From positions 94,942,347 to 95,006,346 of the forward strand of contig CM072887.1 of NCBI GenBank assembly GCA_037013685.1: a stretch of 64,000 bases of DNA, written 5' to 3'. Below, one piece after another: positions 50,372 to 64,000 of this stretch. This DNA comes from Acridotheres tristis. Taxonomy: Eukaryota; Chordata; Aves; Passeriformes; Sturnidae. The notes under the pieces were generated by a model. That model did no database searches, was not told where the DNA came from, and saw nothing but the letters and a program-made list of their open reading frames with translations. Every line of letters begins with the position of its first letter. Positions within the stretch are counted from its first letter, which is position 1. A program made the position numbers and the translations under genes.

Positions 50372-51204
50372 GAAATGCACACAGAGACAGCACTGACTGA
50401 AATGACCAAAAGCTTGTCAGTGGATTCCATGTTGTTTGTCATGCCAAAGTCCTCAGACAAAAACCAGACATGTTCCGTACATACATAATTTCAGGAGCAT
50501 TTTTGACCCTCTTATCTGTGTCTTTATGTCACCATCTTTTGTGCTTGTAGATTGAAGCTAAATTTAGAGCTGGAGAGAGAGGTCATAAACACAGTAAATT
50601 CCAGTAGTGTTGGGGAAGGTGGGCTGCTGTGTAAAAGAAAAGGGCTTGAATTCATCCTTTACTGGTTATCAGAGAATCCACATCTCAGATCACTCAGAAA
50701 TCCAAACTGTACTGAACACATACTTCATTAATTACATTGGTCACAGAACAACTTATGTATAAGCTGCTGCTAAGTAACCTGCAAGGTTTTTTGAGAGAAA
50801 TAAAATCTCTTATTAGGCTACCCGATACAGTTGTAAAAAGTGAACATGTCTCAGGCACGTAAGTAATCTTTTGTGTAGACATTCTAATCTTTTGTGTAGA
50901 CATTCTGAAAGCAGATGGAGAAGGGGTGTATGTTGATTTAGCTTTGGCTGTTTTGACTGCTGTGGTTTAAATAAACTGGCCTCAAAATTTCTTAATGTGA
51001 TATTAGCTTGGATACAGAGAAGGCTTGAGTGAGAGAAGGTTACAGCTCCATGTAGCTACAGCCACTTCCATTTAAAATCCCCTAAGACCACCTGCAATCA
51101 TAGCAGCACTGTTAAAGAACTTTAAGAGATCTTGTAATTATTTTGTTCCTGAGAGTCATTCTATTATAAAATCAAATTCTGATTTCTACAGGGTCATACC
51201 AAAC
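50372..51204. other. Unique sequence with one tandem duplication
   Basis: No gene or transposon is recognised. It contains the 21-bp duplication at 50,864-50,905. Confidence 0.5.
50864..50905. repeat. Perfect 21-bp tandem duplication
   Basis: TAATCTTTTGTGTAGACATT plus C occurs twice in direct succession with all 21 bases identical, which suggests a recent duplication. Confidence 0.96.
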
Positions 51205-51490
51205 AAGTCTGGAGAAGAGCCAGAGAATGCTCTGGGGAGACCTAATTGTGGCCTTTCAGTACTTAAAGGGAGACTATAAAAAAGACGGAGAGCAACTTTT
51301 TACATGGGCAGTTAGTGATAGGACAATTTTAAACTTAAGGAAGGGAAATTTGTATCAGATTAAGATTTTACTCAGAGGGTGGTGAGGCACTGGAAAAGTC
51401 TGTCCAGAGAAGTTGTGGATGCCCCATCTCTCTAAGTATTCAAGGCCAGGTTGAATGGGGCCCTGACCAACTTGGTCCAGTGGAAAGTTC
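51205..51490 (+). mobile_element. CR1 LINE fragment lacking the 3' tail
   Basis: It follows the CR1 ORF2 C-terminal and early 3' region: GCTCTGGGGAGACCTAATTG, TTTCAGTACTTAAAGGGAG, GTGATAGGACAATTTTAAAC, GGTGGTGAGGCACTGGAAAA and GTTGTGGATGCCCCATCTC, up to CCAACTTGGTCCAGTGGAAAG at about 51,486. The terminal 70-80 bp, including the CR1 tail, is absent. That is unusual for a LINE inserted by target-primed reverse transcription and points to a later deletion. Confidence 0.87.
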
Positions 51491-54400
51491 GGAAAAATAG
51501 GAAAGAAAGGAACATGAGTTGTATTAGCTGTGTCTTTATAACACACTGCAGTGCCATGTGGGGAGTGAAGAGATGGCCAGAATCAGCAGAAGGCTTTCCA
51601 GTTCCACTGGCAGCAAACCTATAGCCAGCAGTGAGAGCTGCACAAAGCTGAACTTCAGTACACAGCCTCCCTCAGACTTTGTAAGAGTGCACTTGCCCAG
51701 CAAAACCAGCTCAACAATGAATCAGAAATGTAGCAATATGAGCTTAGTCTATTTCCCAAATTGCATTCTTTTTATGGAGATTTACATCCAAGAATGCTAG
51801 TAATGCTGAAAAAGTTTTTTGTTGAATTAAATACACTTGAAAGTCTGCATATTTTATTAACCTCATATACTTTATTTATCCCCAAAACCCCTCCATCACA
51901 ATTACCTTGAGAGGGATTTTTATCCTTTGAAGATCATTGTCTATGCAGATATCTCATTGTGCATTGCCTAGAAATGGTTAGGACAAGTCTCTTTCATGTT
52001 CCAAGTCAGCAACTTGTAAAAGAATTATGTCTTCAGAACACTTTAACACCATTAGGTATCTGTAATATATCTGATCTCAGTGTCTCAAAAGCAGCAGAAA
52101 TATGCAGGGGGCCACATCTGTGACTAGCAAAGGACATTGAGAGAAAGACATAAGTCTCTTGAACATTTTCTTGGAGGGAAATGTGATTCAGAATTTCCAG
52201 CATCTATCTCCTATTTGCTTTAGAGACTTTAATCCCATAGATGGCAATAGTTCATATCTTAACTCCATTTTTAATCAAAATTAGAGTAATATATATTTTC
52301 TATAAAAATAGAGTTATTGTTAATTAACTGCATTGGACCTCCAAGATTGAAGGAAAGACTGGAAAGACAGCTCTCCTTAAAAGTGTGTATGCAGTATGAA
52401 CAGATTTCAAAGAAGGAAGAAAATAAAGTAGTTGTAATCACACTTTAGAAAGGAATTCAGTAATTAGTAGGATAACAACAAAATACAGCATTTTTTTTCT
52501 GAACCCTAACAGCAACGGGACATTTACTAAAGCTAAAGGAGTAGAAAATTTAAGGCTGATAAATGGAGTGTCTGCTTTTTGGTATAAACATGTAATTTTG
52601 GTGTATTCCCTGTGATGGAAAGTTTATTAGCAAGGATTTCAGAACTATCCAAATTGATCATGAGTCTGACTGATCAACATTTTGCATGATTTATTTAATT
52701 TTGGGTTTTTTTTCAGGCTCTAGATTGATGACTAAGCTGCAGAGAAATTGGAAATATATAATTTTGGAGCCTTTCTGCAGCTCTCAAGTAAGACTTCTCT
52801 GGAGCATTTGTACTTGATCACTTGAGTTGGGATGCTGCATTATGTGACTACATTTCATCAGGCCTATAAATACAAAGTAAAAAAGATTCACACAACAGGA
52901 AAGAAAATCAAAGTATGGGAGGAATTATATATCACACTTGTCTGCTAGAGAGCAAACCCTTGAAGACATAGGAATTCTCTTTTTAGTGCAGAGATTAGGT
53001 TTAAACATTCAGCAAACCTGAAATACTTGACAGCAAACCTGAAAAAATTAATTGCCTGGTAGAAAAGACCTATTGAGTTCAATTCAAATTAAAAAAATTG
53101 TTTGCAATAGGTCAAATACCTTTTATTTGCCTTCAGTATATTTGAAGCCCTTGAGATTTTTATGATTTTTCGGGTTTTATCCAAAGATTTTTAAGAAAGC
53201 ATAACTATGTCTCTAAACTCAAAAGTAAGACTTCATGGAAGTCTAATGATCCAAATACAAAGCTTTATTAGTTCTGTCTGAAAACTGGCATTACTGCTGA
53301 CTCAAAATGACGCAGACACCACCAGACTTTTTGCACAAAACTTTGTATGGTTAGGATCTGATTTCAAAAGTTCAAAGATCCCAAATTTTGTATATTTTAT
53401 TCTAAATCAGTATGGAATAATATCGATATCTTATTGATATTGTACACAAGGATACTTCTCATAGTGGGTCACAAATACAGTCAGAACTATAACTGCAGGC
53501 AAGAGGCCTTTTTCAATTAGAGATTGGTTTACACTAGGGGACATAAGACTTAATGTCCTTTCCTATATTTTTTATTTCTTTAATCATAGTTTTCCATGAT
53601 AATGAAATGTGAAAAATCCCTTTTCACTTGTGTTGAGCTCTTAGAACCAATGGATTGCATGGTGTAATAATTCCATAGGCCAATGACATATGGAGAAAAC
53701 TAGATTCATCTTGGAATAAAAAAGTTACTTGTTTTTTGAGTCTAAATCATTCAAGCTAAAGAAGACTATTGGGCCCTGGAAACATATATTCAGCAAAAGC
53801 ACTTTTTGAATATTGAATATTACCAGGATTATCAATAATTTTATGAATGATTAAACATTTAATGTCACAATATATTTTTTTATATAATGGTATATATTCA
53901 AAGGGGCTTTAAAAATATCATCTCTTTATTTCTGTGGCTACTAAAAAAATATTAATGCATAAAGATTTTTCTTCATTATCAACTCCCTTGAATTGCTTTC
54001 ACATTCAGTCAATATTGATAGAAGTATATTATAATCGTAGTAGTATGACTAATTAAGTAATAACATTTTTTAATATTTTTTTCTTTAGAGATATGCCCTT
54101 ATGGATGATTGTTCTTATTTATCTACATTTTACATTGCAAGATAGAATTTGAGATTTAAATGCAAAAAATGGTGCCAGGTTAGAGCTTTTACGTATGGTT
54201 GACTGAGGCTGGAACACAAGCCACAATCATGCACGCTGGCCTTCTTAATGTTTATCAGTATTATGCAGCTGTTGCTTTTCCTGGAGAAAGTGCCAGCAGA
54301 ACATAATGAGGTTACAGTGAACTCCAAAAACTAAAAACTTTCAAAGCAAAATCACAGAGCACTACTGCTGAAACCTCAATCTTATTGCTTATTTACATAA

Positions 54401-57400
54401 TATTACCCTAAAAGTTTTGCCTTAGGATTTTACTTTGAAAACTTGTCCTCTCTGGGGAGTCTTCGCAACACTGCCTGTTTGTTTCTCTCCAGAATTCACA
54501 CCATACTGGTAAGTTTTAAGATAGCCAAAATATGGGACTGTTGATGGTTTTTCCCCTGAGGCACAGCAGTAAAGACAGCCTTGGCTACAACAGTCATGCC
54601 AATCTAGGTCTATTCCTCCTCTCTTAGGTAAGAGTGATTTCTGCTTCCCCACTGGATGCACTGTTCAACAGGTCTGTATTTATCAACAAAAATAAACCAG
54701 TTTTACTGAGGTTAGATCCTAATTTCTGAAAGAACTGTCTTCTCAACACCTAGTTTGTGTGCTATTTTAATATGGAGCACACCAGCTTGTTTAGCTCTGG
54801 CTTCCTGTTGCCATAATATTTGCAAATAGCTTGGGTGTACATCTTTCAGTTTTCATCCCAGACACTGATCTTATGAACCTTTATGCTCCTCAGTGCTAAG
54901 ACTCATGGAAGTCTAAAATCAGCAATAATTCCCATCCAGCATAATTTATATCTGCATCTTGTATGAAGCAGCAGCAAATTCAGTGCTCCGTTTTGCATAG
55001 TTGTATCTCATTTATTTGAGATAAAAGTAAATTTATTGAATCTATCTATGTCAGTCTGGAAATTACTCCAGAACAATATAGAGGTTTTGACTGTTTTATT
55101 GGGTTTTGACAATTATTTGACTGTTTTATGATTTGAACACTTTTAATTATGTGTGTGTATTGCTGTGTTTTGCAAAGTGGCTGGCTGGAGTAAGGCTGAG
55201 ATGTACTCCTGGAAAGATTTAATCTTCTTCCAACTCTAGTGGTAACTTTATTCTGTTTATAGCAGTATAAACAGAAATGTGTTGTGTTCTCTTTCTTATA
55301 GATCAGTATAAGGACTTGAGATATTTAATAAATGAAGATTATGGTAAATACTCCACCCTCTTCCCAGATGATATTTACTGTATTTTTTTTTCTCAGAAAG
55401 TAGGTAGATTTTACAGCAGGGAACATTTATCATCTGCAATGTTGTAAATCAGTGAATTAACTGTATCTTTCATGCAATTATGTCTCCATCAGGAAACAGT
55501 TTTACTTTTCTAGTCTGTCCATCATCATATGCTTAATTTGACTTTCACTCACTTTTAAATACATCACTTTGCACAGCAAGACAATTGTAAGTGCAATTTT
55601 ACAGGTAACTTTCATATATTTTACACTTAAACATTAGTATAGTGGTTTCTGATGCCTCCTTTTTTTTTTCTTTTGCTATAAAATTTGCTTAATATCTTTT
55701 TCTGTAGAGAAGGGATTGCAAAAAACACATTTGGGAAAAGGAAACTGAGAAAATTTCTCAGAAAAATTGCTCTTGTAACAGCAGCTAATGTTTGCTTGTT
55801 TGTATGCCTGTGCAGTAAGTTCTAGTTTTAGTTTTCATACTTAGCAATATTTATGTTCCACTACCTTTTCATGACATACAAATCAGTCTCTCCCAACTTT
55901 GTTGGATTCTAGTAGAAAAATCATTTGGATACCATTTCATTTCCACCATCAAAATTCATTGTGAACACCAACAGGAATTGAAATATGACAGTTCTTCTGT
56001 TCACTTTCAAATAAGAAATCGATTAATGATCATTAGCTGTAATTTTTTTTCAAAATTCTTAGGTTATTTAATATTCCCATGGTACCAAGGTCACCAGCAA
56101 AAAATTATGACTTTGCTAAATTTATATCCCTTGAAAAGGCAACTTTTTTCAAAAAAATGAAACACTTCACATTGATATTAGACAGATACAATTCCTTATT
56201 ATGCTTCTTTTCATGTACTATTAGTGAAACAGGCATTAAAACAGAATTCCCATGAATAAGAAACAAGACAAAATTCCAATTTATTTCAATTCAATACAAT
56301 TTAAAGCTATATTTCAGGAACAATTCAGTGCAGTAAAACACAAAAAGTGAATTTATAATCTTAATTTGTAATATATCATTCTATTGTACATTATTTTGGC
56401 TTTTCTTAGAAGGAAAGGTCTTATGATTTGATAGCTATTTGGAGACCTTAACAAAAGAAATTGAAAATTTATGTCAAAATTCAGTTCTTAGAGGGCAAAG
56501 TAAGAACTCTATTCCCTCTGAAGATGTAGTTTTGTTATCATATTTGCATTTTTTGATTTGAGGTTTTTCAGTAATTCATATTCCGTGACTGAAATAATCT
56601 TTAATTATGAATATTATGCTATGATTGTTATGATTTTATTTCCAAGTTTATGGTGTTAATTTCTTTTTCCAATTCTCATACTTATTATCCATGTTGATTT
56701 TGTCATAGCTGCCATCCTGAAGCCTGAAGTCAAATATTCAGTTAGCTTCTGATCTGTACCTATAAAGTCTTAATCTCAAGTCCACTGGTGCTGCTTGCAA
56801 GCTCAACTTCTCTTGTTTTATTTACGTTGTTAAATAACCTTTTACTGTGTGTTTTCATTTCCTTTGCAAAGTCTAACTCAGCTTGATTGCTGGAAACCCG
56901 CATTTTATCCCTTCACTTTCTGGCCTCCCAAGATGTAGCTTTCCTTGCTGGTTAACTCCTTTTTATCATTTTTCATATTATTTCTCCTTATATCAAAATA
57001 TGATGGGAATAGAAATTAATCCATGCACACCTGAAGTATCACTTCAGCTAAACTTTAATCATCATATATACCATGATTTTGAGATAATTTGTGCCTTAGA
57101 TTAACTGAGACAAGTGTCTCCTTCCAACATATTTAGCTGACTTTACCAGCACAGTTCTTACCTTCTTAGTGATGCCCTGTTAAGTTTCCCCCCGCAAATT
57201 GTGAAACTTCTTGTAGAATTAGTTGTATTTATCCTTCAACTGAAACAGAATCAGTTTGTGATTCCAGGGGTTAAAGATATTTACCTAATTACTACCCTCA
57301 TTCTCGTTTAAAATAGAATCCACTCTCATTAAAAACATTTGGTGCAGAAAGACATGAAAACTCAGCTGGGATTTTTTCTAACTGGGCCAAATTTTATCTG

Positions 57401-60400
57401 TTAATAACTGGAGTCTGAATACCTTATTTTCCATTAGTCATATTAAAAAGGTAGAATTATTAAGAGAGTCTGATGTTTCCTACAATAAAATTCTGGTTTT
57501 CATAGCTTATAATTTTTTTGTTCATACTGGAATGTGGACTTGAATTTTCCACACCAGGTGTCTGCCTCAGGCTAATCTTCCTCTTTATTGTAGCACTAGC
57601 AACAAATCCAGATGAAAGAGTTGGGCAGATTCCTATGGAGTGAAGCCTGGCCCATTTTGATTACAAAAATTTCCCAAGAGCAAAGGTACTGGCTCATTGG
57701 TGTTCCTTTGTAGAAAACAGGAGGTCAAGATCTTGAGAAATTTGTAAAAGGACACGAAATTACCAAGCCCCCTTCCCTGTGGCCACTAAATGCATATTAT
57801 ACCAACAGAAAAATATGAGGAACCTTTCATGGTGAATTTCCCAGCATATTCTAGTTAAGAGCTAAATTAAGGTGTAGAAACGTGCTGTTGTAGTCTTCGT
57901 TTTCCAGCTTCTTGGGGGTCAATCTGAATGTCAACAAGATGCTGCATGTCAGATTTTGTGATTATGGTGACACCTTACATTTTGCTTGATACACAGTAAC
58001 CTTCTTGGGCTTTATGTATATAGTTGTAAAAGGTAATCCATTTTATTCCTGATTTTTTGGAGAGATTTCTAATACGTAGCTAACTGCGTCAATAATTTTA
58101 TATTTGGAATAGGACACAGGAAGAAGAGGCTGCAAGTCAGCCTTGGAGCAAAACCAGACATTACATGTGTGCTGGTTAAGTGAAAATCTCCAGTCCAGTC
58201 TGCTATTTGAGGCTGTGATCCTTTGAGTAAAGTAATCCCTTGGTATATAATTCATGATTTGTGTAAAAAGGAGCTGAACTGAATTTGTACCAAATGTTTC
58301 TAATTTCCTGGATTTTTTTTTCTATTTGATTTGCACCCTGAAGAACAGTATTAACCAAAGATTTTGTGTTTTTACTACTCCTGTTAGTCTAATTTTTTTA
58401 AAATTCAGTTCCGTTTTCTTTAAAAGCTGGAGAAGTAAATCCTTTTAGCTATTACTAATTGGATCCGGGTTTAGACTGCAAGTTTTAGACATGAATGAAC
58501 AGTGCTTTACATATGTCTGCTACATGCAGGGTTACTGACCTGAAGGCACTCTTAAATTTGCACAGGTCACTGAAGTCACTAATTTGTAGGGTGCAGCCTT
58601 GCTTGTGAAGGCTGGTAAAATAAATAGATTCTGTCTGTGACAAAAGTAGGATTTGACTCACTATTCCCTGCAGCATTCCTTGTAATCTCACACAAATGGT
58701 GAAAATGCAAATCTCATATACACTTACATAAAATGTTCCTTACCAGTCAGAAGTACTCAGTTTTTTTCAGGAGCCTGTGTGTGTACTGTGTATGGCAGTG
58801 GATCAGCATCATTTTGTATGGCACCTCTGCACACCAAGGTGAGGATAGAGTCTGTGTCCTGGTAAAGAGGAGGGAGAAGAGTATTTATAGATGGGTTTTG
58901 CATTTCATAGGCTTTCAGGTGAAATTCATCTGTTCACCGAAAATTCATCCAGTTCTAAATTAATCTGTTTCTTCAGAAGGGAATTCCGCGACCTACAGGA
59001 GCAAAGTCCACAAAATCCTAAATTGGAGGGTTTCTATCTGACTTAAGCTGACTTACACTGACTTCAGTGTAAAGATGAATTACAGGCATGATAGATGTGA
59101 CTCATGCAGTTGATATTGATCGAGGACAAAAACTTTCTGAAAGGTTACATTTACCTATTTAAGATGTTTTCCTTTGCCTGATTAATGATCACTGGCGTAC
59201 GGGGGTAGCAGCAGCTCAATCCATACTTGAAAAATTAAAATAACAACATTTAATTCTACACTGATTTTCCAGAAATCTATAGACCACCCTGAACTGAAGT
59301 ATTTTGGATCACATAAATCTGGCAAAAATGTGAAAGATATTAAACCCCGCATAAATGTTTTAAAAACATGTTTTAAAAATATTATTAGGTGTTACTCCAT
59401 TGGAAGGTGTTTCAGTATTAACTTTATATAAACTGGCTTTGGCTGATCTTGGTAATACTTTTTTAATCGGTTTTTGACATTTTAATTTCCTGTTTTATTG
59501 TCATTCATTAAGATCTTTGTTTTATTTTGCTAAATTTAAGTTTTTAACTTATCCCTAAAAATCTGTGTAGTTATAAGTGAATTACAGACCCGTTCCATGC
59601 ATATAATGGAAATTCTTGATGAACTCAAGACAAAGGAGACACTTTAATCAAGCTTCAGAAATTGTTTGCTGTCTGTACAATGGAGCAGTTAAATTGCAGT
59701 CTTGTCAGGGATGCAATGTCACTTCTACATTTATGTCATTTCATGAATTTTATAACAGAGCATTCCCTAGTGTGTAGGTAAGCAATTTTTATCTTTATGT
59801 ATTAACAGACTATTGTCTGGAAAGTAGGCAAGGTTTTCTAAATGGTTATTAATAACCTCCAGCTGCACAGATCAGTAGTTGACCAATAGGCTACATTGTT
59901 TATCTGAAAAAATCACAAAAAAGTATTGAAAAGGTAAGAAATGCAGACTCTAGGCAGCATCTGGTATGATTAAAGAAATCCAAAGAATATGGAGGTGAAG
60001 GGTCATCTAGAAGTTGTTCTGTCTCAGAGCAAGGAAATCAACCTCTTTTAAAATTGTTTTTGATGTGCACATCTTCTAAATATCTCCTATGATGCTGGTT
60101 TCAACACCTTCAAATGTAATATTCCATGCATTGCATAACTGCTATAATAGAATATTTTATACTTGAAGTTTGAATTTTCCTTGCTTGCAGGGAAAGTAAT
60201 TATTTCTTGTTCACTGTAGATTCACTACATGTGAATAAGATTTATTATTTACCACTTTAATACCATATTCTGCCCTCAGTTTTCTCTTTTATGGATTTTC
60301 TTTTTTCAATCATTATTCATAAATTTTGGAATATTTTTGGCCTTATTTTTCTTTGTCTGGAGTTCTCTTCTGCATCCCATCGTGTTGAATCCATCTTATA

Positions 60401-61479
60401 CTGAATTCACCAATACTAGATGTGGACTCCCTTTCAATATGCCCTGACAATGACAATCAGGACTCACAGGTGGCCTTATGTATCATTGGTGCTCATAGAA
60501 GTAAGATTTCTCCCTTTCTGATACATCTCATCTTTCTGAAATCTCTCTACCCAACAAATTTTTCATCCTTTCCTTGTGCATTTGATTTCTCCTTTCCACA
60601 TTTAGTACTATGCGTATTTTTACATTCAGATCTTTGTGGCATCTCCATTTTTTTAAGATCAGCTTAAATTCCAATTCTTCCTTTTGTAATGAAATTCTTC
60701 ACAAGTTATTGTCATTCATGAACTTTCTACATACACCTACATTATTAATTAAAATACTGAATAATATCAGGTCAGTCCTGTGAAGGACATTATGTAATAT
60801 ATTCTATCTATTCTCCAACAAGCTATTATCAAGCTTTCTGGAGGAGATTTTACAGCAGCTTTACTCAGACCATATTTTCCCAGCTGGTTTATGAGTGTCA
60901 TGTGAATCTGACATCTATTACCTTCTCAGATCTTGTTATCCTGTCATAGAAATTGAATTACATTGACATGAGTTATTCTTGACAAATTCATGTTGGTGCA
61001 TTTTGTCTTTAGGTGAATACAAATTGATTGTTTAATAATTTGCTTCAGTTATCTTTCTATCAAAGAAAAGCTGACTCTTCTGTAGTTCATTGTGTTCCTT
61101 TTAACTTCTCATCCTTGTTCTCTGACTTTCTAGAACTCCTTCACCTTCCACAGACTTCTCTCATTTCTCCTGCACCTGTAAAGAAAGACATTGGCTAACT
61201 CTATATGTACTTTGGGGTGATACTTGTCACGTCATAACGACTTGAATATATTCAACTTGTTTAATTGATTGTTGCATCCTCAGGCTGGTGTTCCTATATC
61301 CTCATTAATAATTATTAAGTTAAGCATCTGGACAGAGTTAGCTTTTGTGTGAAGACTGAACCTGAAAAAATTCTAAACATTTCATGATTCCTTTAAAAGT
61401 CTGCTGCTAGTTGCTCAGTCTTCTCATTATATTTGTTTCTATTTTTCACTTTTATCTAATAGAACTTTCTTCTCTGTAT

Positions 61480-61530
61480 TTTATAATTGTATATATTTGT
61501 ATATATATAATATATATAATTTTATAATTG
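61480..61530. repeat. A/T-rich microsatellite with direct repeat
   Basis: TTTTATAATTGTA occurs on both sides of a TA-rich core (TATATATAATATATATAAT), so the region is both a TA microsatellite and a small duplication. Confidence 0.85.
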
Positions 61531-62156
61531 TAATGCATATTCCATGTTGCATTTTCTTTCTTTCTTCCCATATTTTTGCTATTCATTAGCAAAATCGTTA
61601 GTTTAGGTGAAGTTTTTCATACTATATTTATTTTAGTAAGATTTTCCTTGATAATGATTCTTAGATTATTCATATTACATTATTTCATTATTAAAAACTA
61701 CTAATGCAAGCATATAAGAGAGTCCTTATATTTTCTTATGTGTACAAATGTTTTTCCTTGCACTTTTCACATTACCTCTTTCACAGATATAAATGCATTG
61801 TAAAATCAGTATTGAGAGACTCATATAGGAAGCTGTTACTGCAGTGATACAAGGCCAACTCTCATTTTTGTTGCCTGAAGAACAAACAGAAGATATTACT
61901 TTTCTGCAGATCAAGCCTGGCTGACCTCCTGATAAGAGTAGCAACCCTGTGGAAGAGGCCAGAGTTCTTAAAGGAATATGACAGTAGAAGATGTCATAGT
62001 AGAATGTTGGTTTGGTTTTTTTTCTCCTAAACAATGCAGCAACAGATTAATTGCTGTTTTATATTCAAATTTTCCCACTGCTAATATGCATATCTAACTA
62101 AACATACTAATATTAAACTTTTATTTTCAAACTTCAGCAAATAAATAAAATAGGTG

Positions 62157-62246
62157 GATAATAATAATTAAAAATATGTATTTATATTTATATTATATTA
62201 ATTTATATTATTATATATATAATTATATATATTATATATATATAAT
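62157..62246. repeat. AT-rich low-complexity and TA microsatellite
   Basis: About 90 bp made almost only of A and T (ATAATAATTA, TTTATATTATATTA and several TA runs), highly self-complementary. Confidence 0.92.
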
Positions 62247-64000
62247 ACATCCCAAAGGAGACAGTGGAACCCTCAGTTCCTCCTTGCAGGAGTTACCCAG
62301 TCATAGGCCAGTCCTGAAGACTTCTGTTCCTCAGAGCTGACTGTGCAGTCACTAGATAGCAAGGTTTCCATCCAGTAGCCATTGTCTCCAGCTTCTGGAT
62401 GCATCTGGGTTTCCTAGCAGGGTGCCTAAAATCGTCATTTCCTTCCCACTGTTCCTCCCCATCTCCTCCCATTTTTCGGTCTTAAAGCCAAATGCTTCAG
62501 TGTGAAGCAGGTGTGTTACACATGTGCTGTAGAACATCTGGCTAAAACTCCATGGGGGCCACAGAAGTGTGAAAATCCTAGAATGGGCAACACTCCAGGA
62601 AAGAATATGAGTTGCTAGCTCTGTGAGCAAATTACTTCTGGTCTCAATTGAAATCCAGGCTTACAGCTTTCTCATTCTCCATTGGCCTGAAAAACTCAAT
62701 TGGGGTTTTGATCTGCCTAAGTTTAAAGGCAGAGTATGAATGATATGATTTATTTTATATCTGTTCTAGCAAAATATTCATTTACACGCATTTTCACACC
62801 TTGAAACAATTATGGCCTCAGGAGTGGTGGGGTCATTAAGAAAATGAGTAAGAGGGAATATGTCATTTTAGATCTTAAATACTGGTGTGCATTCCTTACT
62901 TCCTTTGAAATTGTGGTGTGTGTGCATTTGAATGAGTAGTCTTAATGTGTGATTTTGATTACACATATACATGAAACACCAGTAATTGCTGCTTTCCTTC
63001 CTCATACTTTGCATGGCTTTCATCAAATTTCATTTTCAGAGACTCCTGTGTGAATCATATCTTCACATTGTCATCTTGCTAGTCCCTTGAGGATTTATTC
63101 CAGATCAGATATAAAACCAGAGGAATGTGTTTTCTGAATTAAATAATGGTGCAGCTCACATTGGTTAAAGGTTCATCTGGAGAACTTACCTCAAATGTCA
63201 GGATGATAGAAATTGAATGGAGTAAATGCTATGGCATTTAAAATAAGTTTTGCCCAACTCTCATGAGCAAGTGGTGAGATTTTGATATTATCAAACTGTA
63301 GCTTCAGATTTAATTTGATCTTTAATCAAGAACCTCTAGTCTAAAACGAATGTCCATTTATACTATATTTCTAAAATATATGGCTCATGTTGAAGATGTA
63401 GCCAATAATTTAAAAAGAAGGTTGTGTTCCAAACAGAACTTTGATTTCACTCTATGCCATTTCTGAAGTTCTTAATTGATAAAGTGCATAAAATGCAATG
63501 AACAGTATAAAAGTCAACTTTGTGGTGAAAGTCTTACTGGGATTCTGCCTCAGAGTTAAGAATCTCTGGTTAATATTATTTTTGCTCAGACAGAAAGTAA
63601 GACTTAGTAAATTATGTTAAATCCTCAGAAACAGATATGTGGTAAGAAAAGAGTATTTTTTCTTTCTGGAAAATGCATAGTTCTTGAGAAATTACTACAT
63701 ATATAAATCAATACATATTTCTTCAAAATTATGGAAAAAAAATTTCTTCAGGATAATGACAGCACTAAAATATTAATCACATTAGCTATGTATAGATAAG
63801 TTTTTTAATATTTGTTTGGTTTTGCTTTGCCTGAGGCATAGTAACGAAAATGTATTTTAAGTAGAATTTTTTTTACAATATAATCCTAGAATTCTTAATT
63901 TTTAAATAGGGTTTTTAGTGGAGTTGCAGAGATGGAAGGCTATTGCTTTCAGTAAATTGTTAACTTTTCTTTCATTTTATGAGCTTTTGGTAGCTGGAAC

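Larger units (their letters stand above)
51491..64000. other. About 12.5 kb with no recognised transposon or gene
   Basis: Mostly AT-rich unique sequence with A/T microsatellites at 61,480-61,530 and 62,157-62,246. None of the open frames (at most 102 codons, 61,726-62,034 on the minus strand) shows a domain, signal or repeat structure I recognise. The stretch at 62,255-62,680 is less AT-rich but unassigned. The sequence would fit a large intron or a gene desert. Confidence 0.5.

Noticed and set aside
54422..54661. 79-codon minus-strand frame with several cysteines as a possible exon
   Set aside because: The cysteine spacing fits no zinc-binding or secreted-peptide pattern I know and no clear splice signals define it. 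It is not supportable from sequence alone.

Overview
This window looks like AT-rich, intergenic or intronic DNA from a bird, most likely a passerine. I see no convincing protein-coding exon, no functional tRNA, rRNA or other RNA gene, no CRISPR array and no bacterial-type signal. Three kinds of evidence support a bird. Nine fragments of CR1, the dominant avian/reptilian non-LTR retrotransposon, are present, most with the family's short 3' octamer-like tail (ATTCTRTG type). Five solo or partial LTRs belong to two avian endogenous-retrovirus LTR families. One short element has a tRNA-Ile(AAT)-derived head and a CR1-type tail, an architecture I know from the passerine SINE TguSINE1. Subfamily names are from memory, and no database was searched.

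Layout. Positions 1-7,000 are unique AT-rich sequence. From 7 to 18 kb the sequence is repeat-rich: CR1 at 7.0, 10.2, 12.75 and 14.2 kb (all +) and 17.75 kb (-), the tRNA-Ile SINE at 11.07 kb (-), and a near-complete solo LTR at 13.6 kb (-). From 18 to 27 kb it is mostly unique with microsatellites, a 5' LTR fragment at 21.5 kb (+) and a CR1 3' fragment at 24.7 kb (+). At 27.4-29.25 kb lies the most informative element: a CR1 copy that keeps the ORF1/ORF2-endonuclease part but has lost the reverse transcriptase and joins directly to a CR1 3' tail. At 29.95-30.96 kb is a 1-kb solo LTR (-) of a second family, and at 34.3 kb a CR1 tail fragment (-). From 34.8 to 48.7 kb I recognise no transposon, only simple repeats, an 18-bp minisatellite and several high-complexity stretches that could be conserved non-coding DNA. 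At 48.7-50.37 kb two LTRs of the two families lie about 130 bp apart in the same orientation, followed by a CR1 fragment at 51.2 kb. From 51.5 to 64 kb it is again unique, AT-rich and free of recognised transposons.

No genes work together here. Nearly all longer open frames (for example 197 codons at 30,192-30,785, inside and antisense to an LTR) are explained by repeats or by chance in AT-rich DNA. The points worth a second look are the internally deleted CR1 copies, the tRNA-Ile SINE, the paired LTR families, an imperfect inverted repeat with clustered binding-site-like words at 42.86-42.95 kb, the 18-bp minisatellite at 44.45 kb, and the two long transposon-free blocks. I found no evidence of a new biological system.
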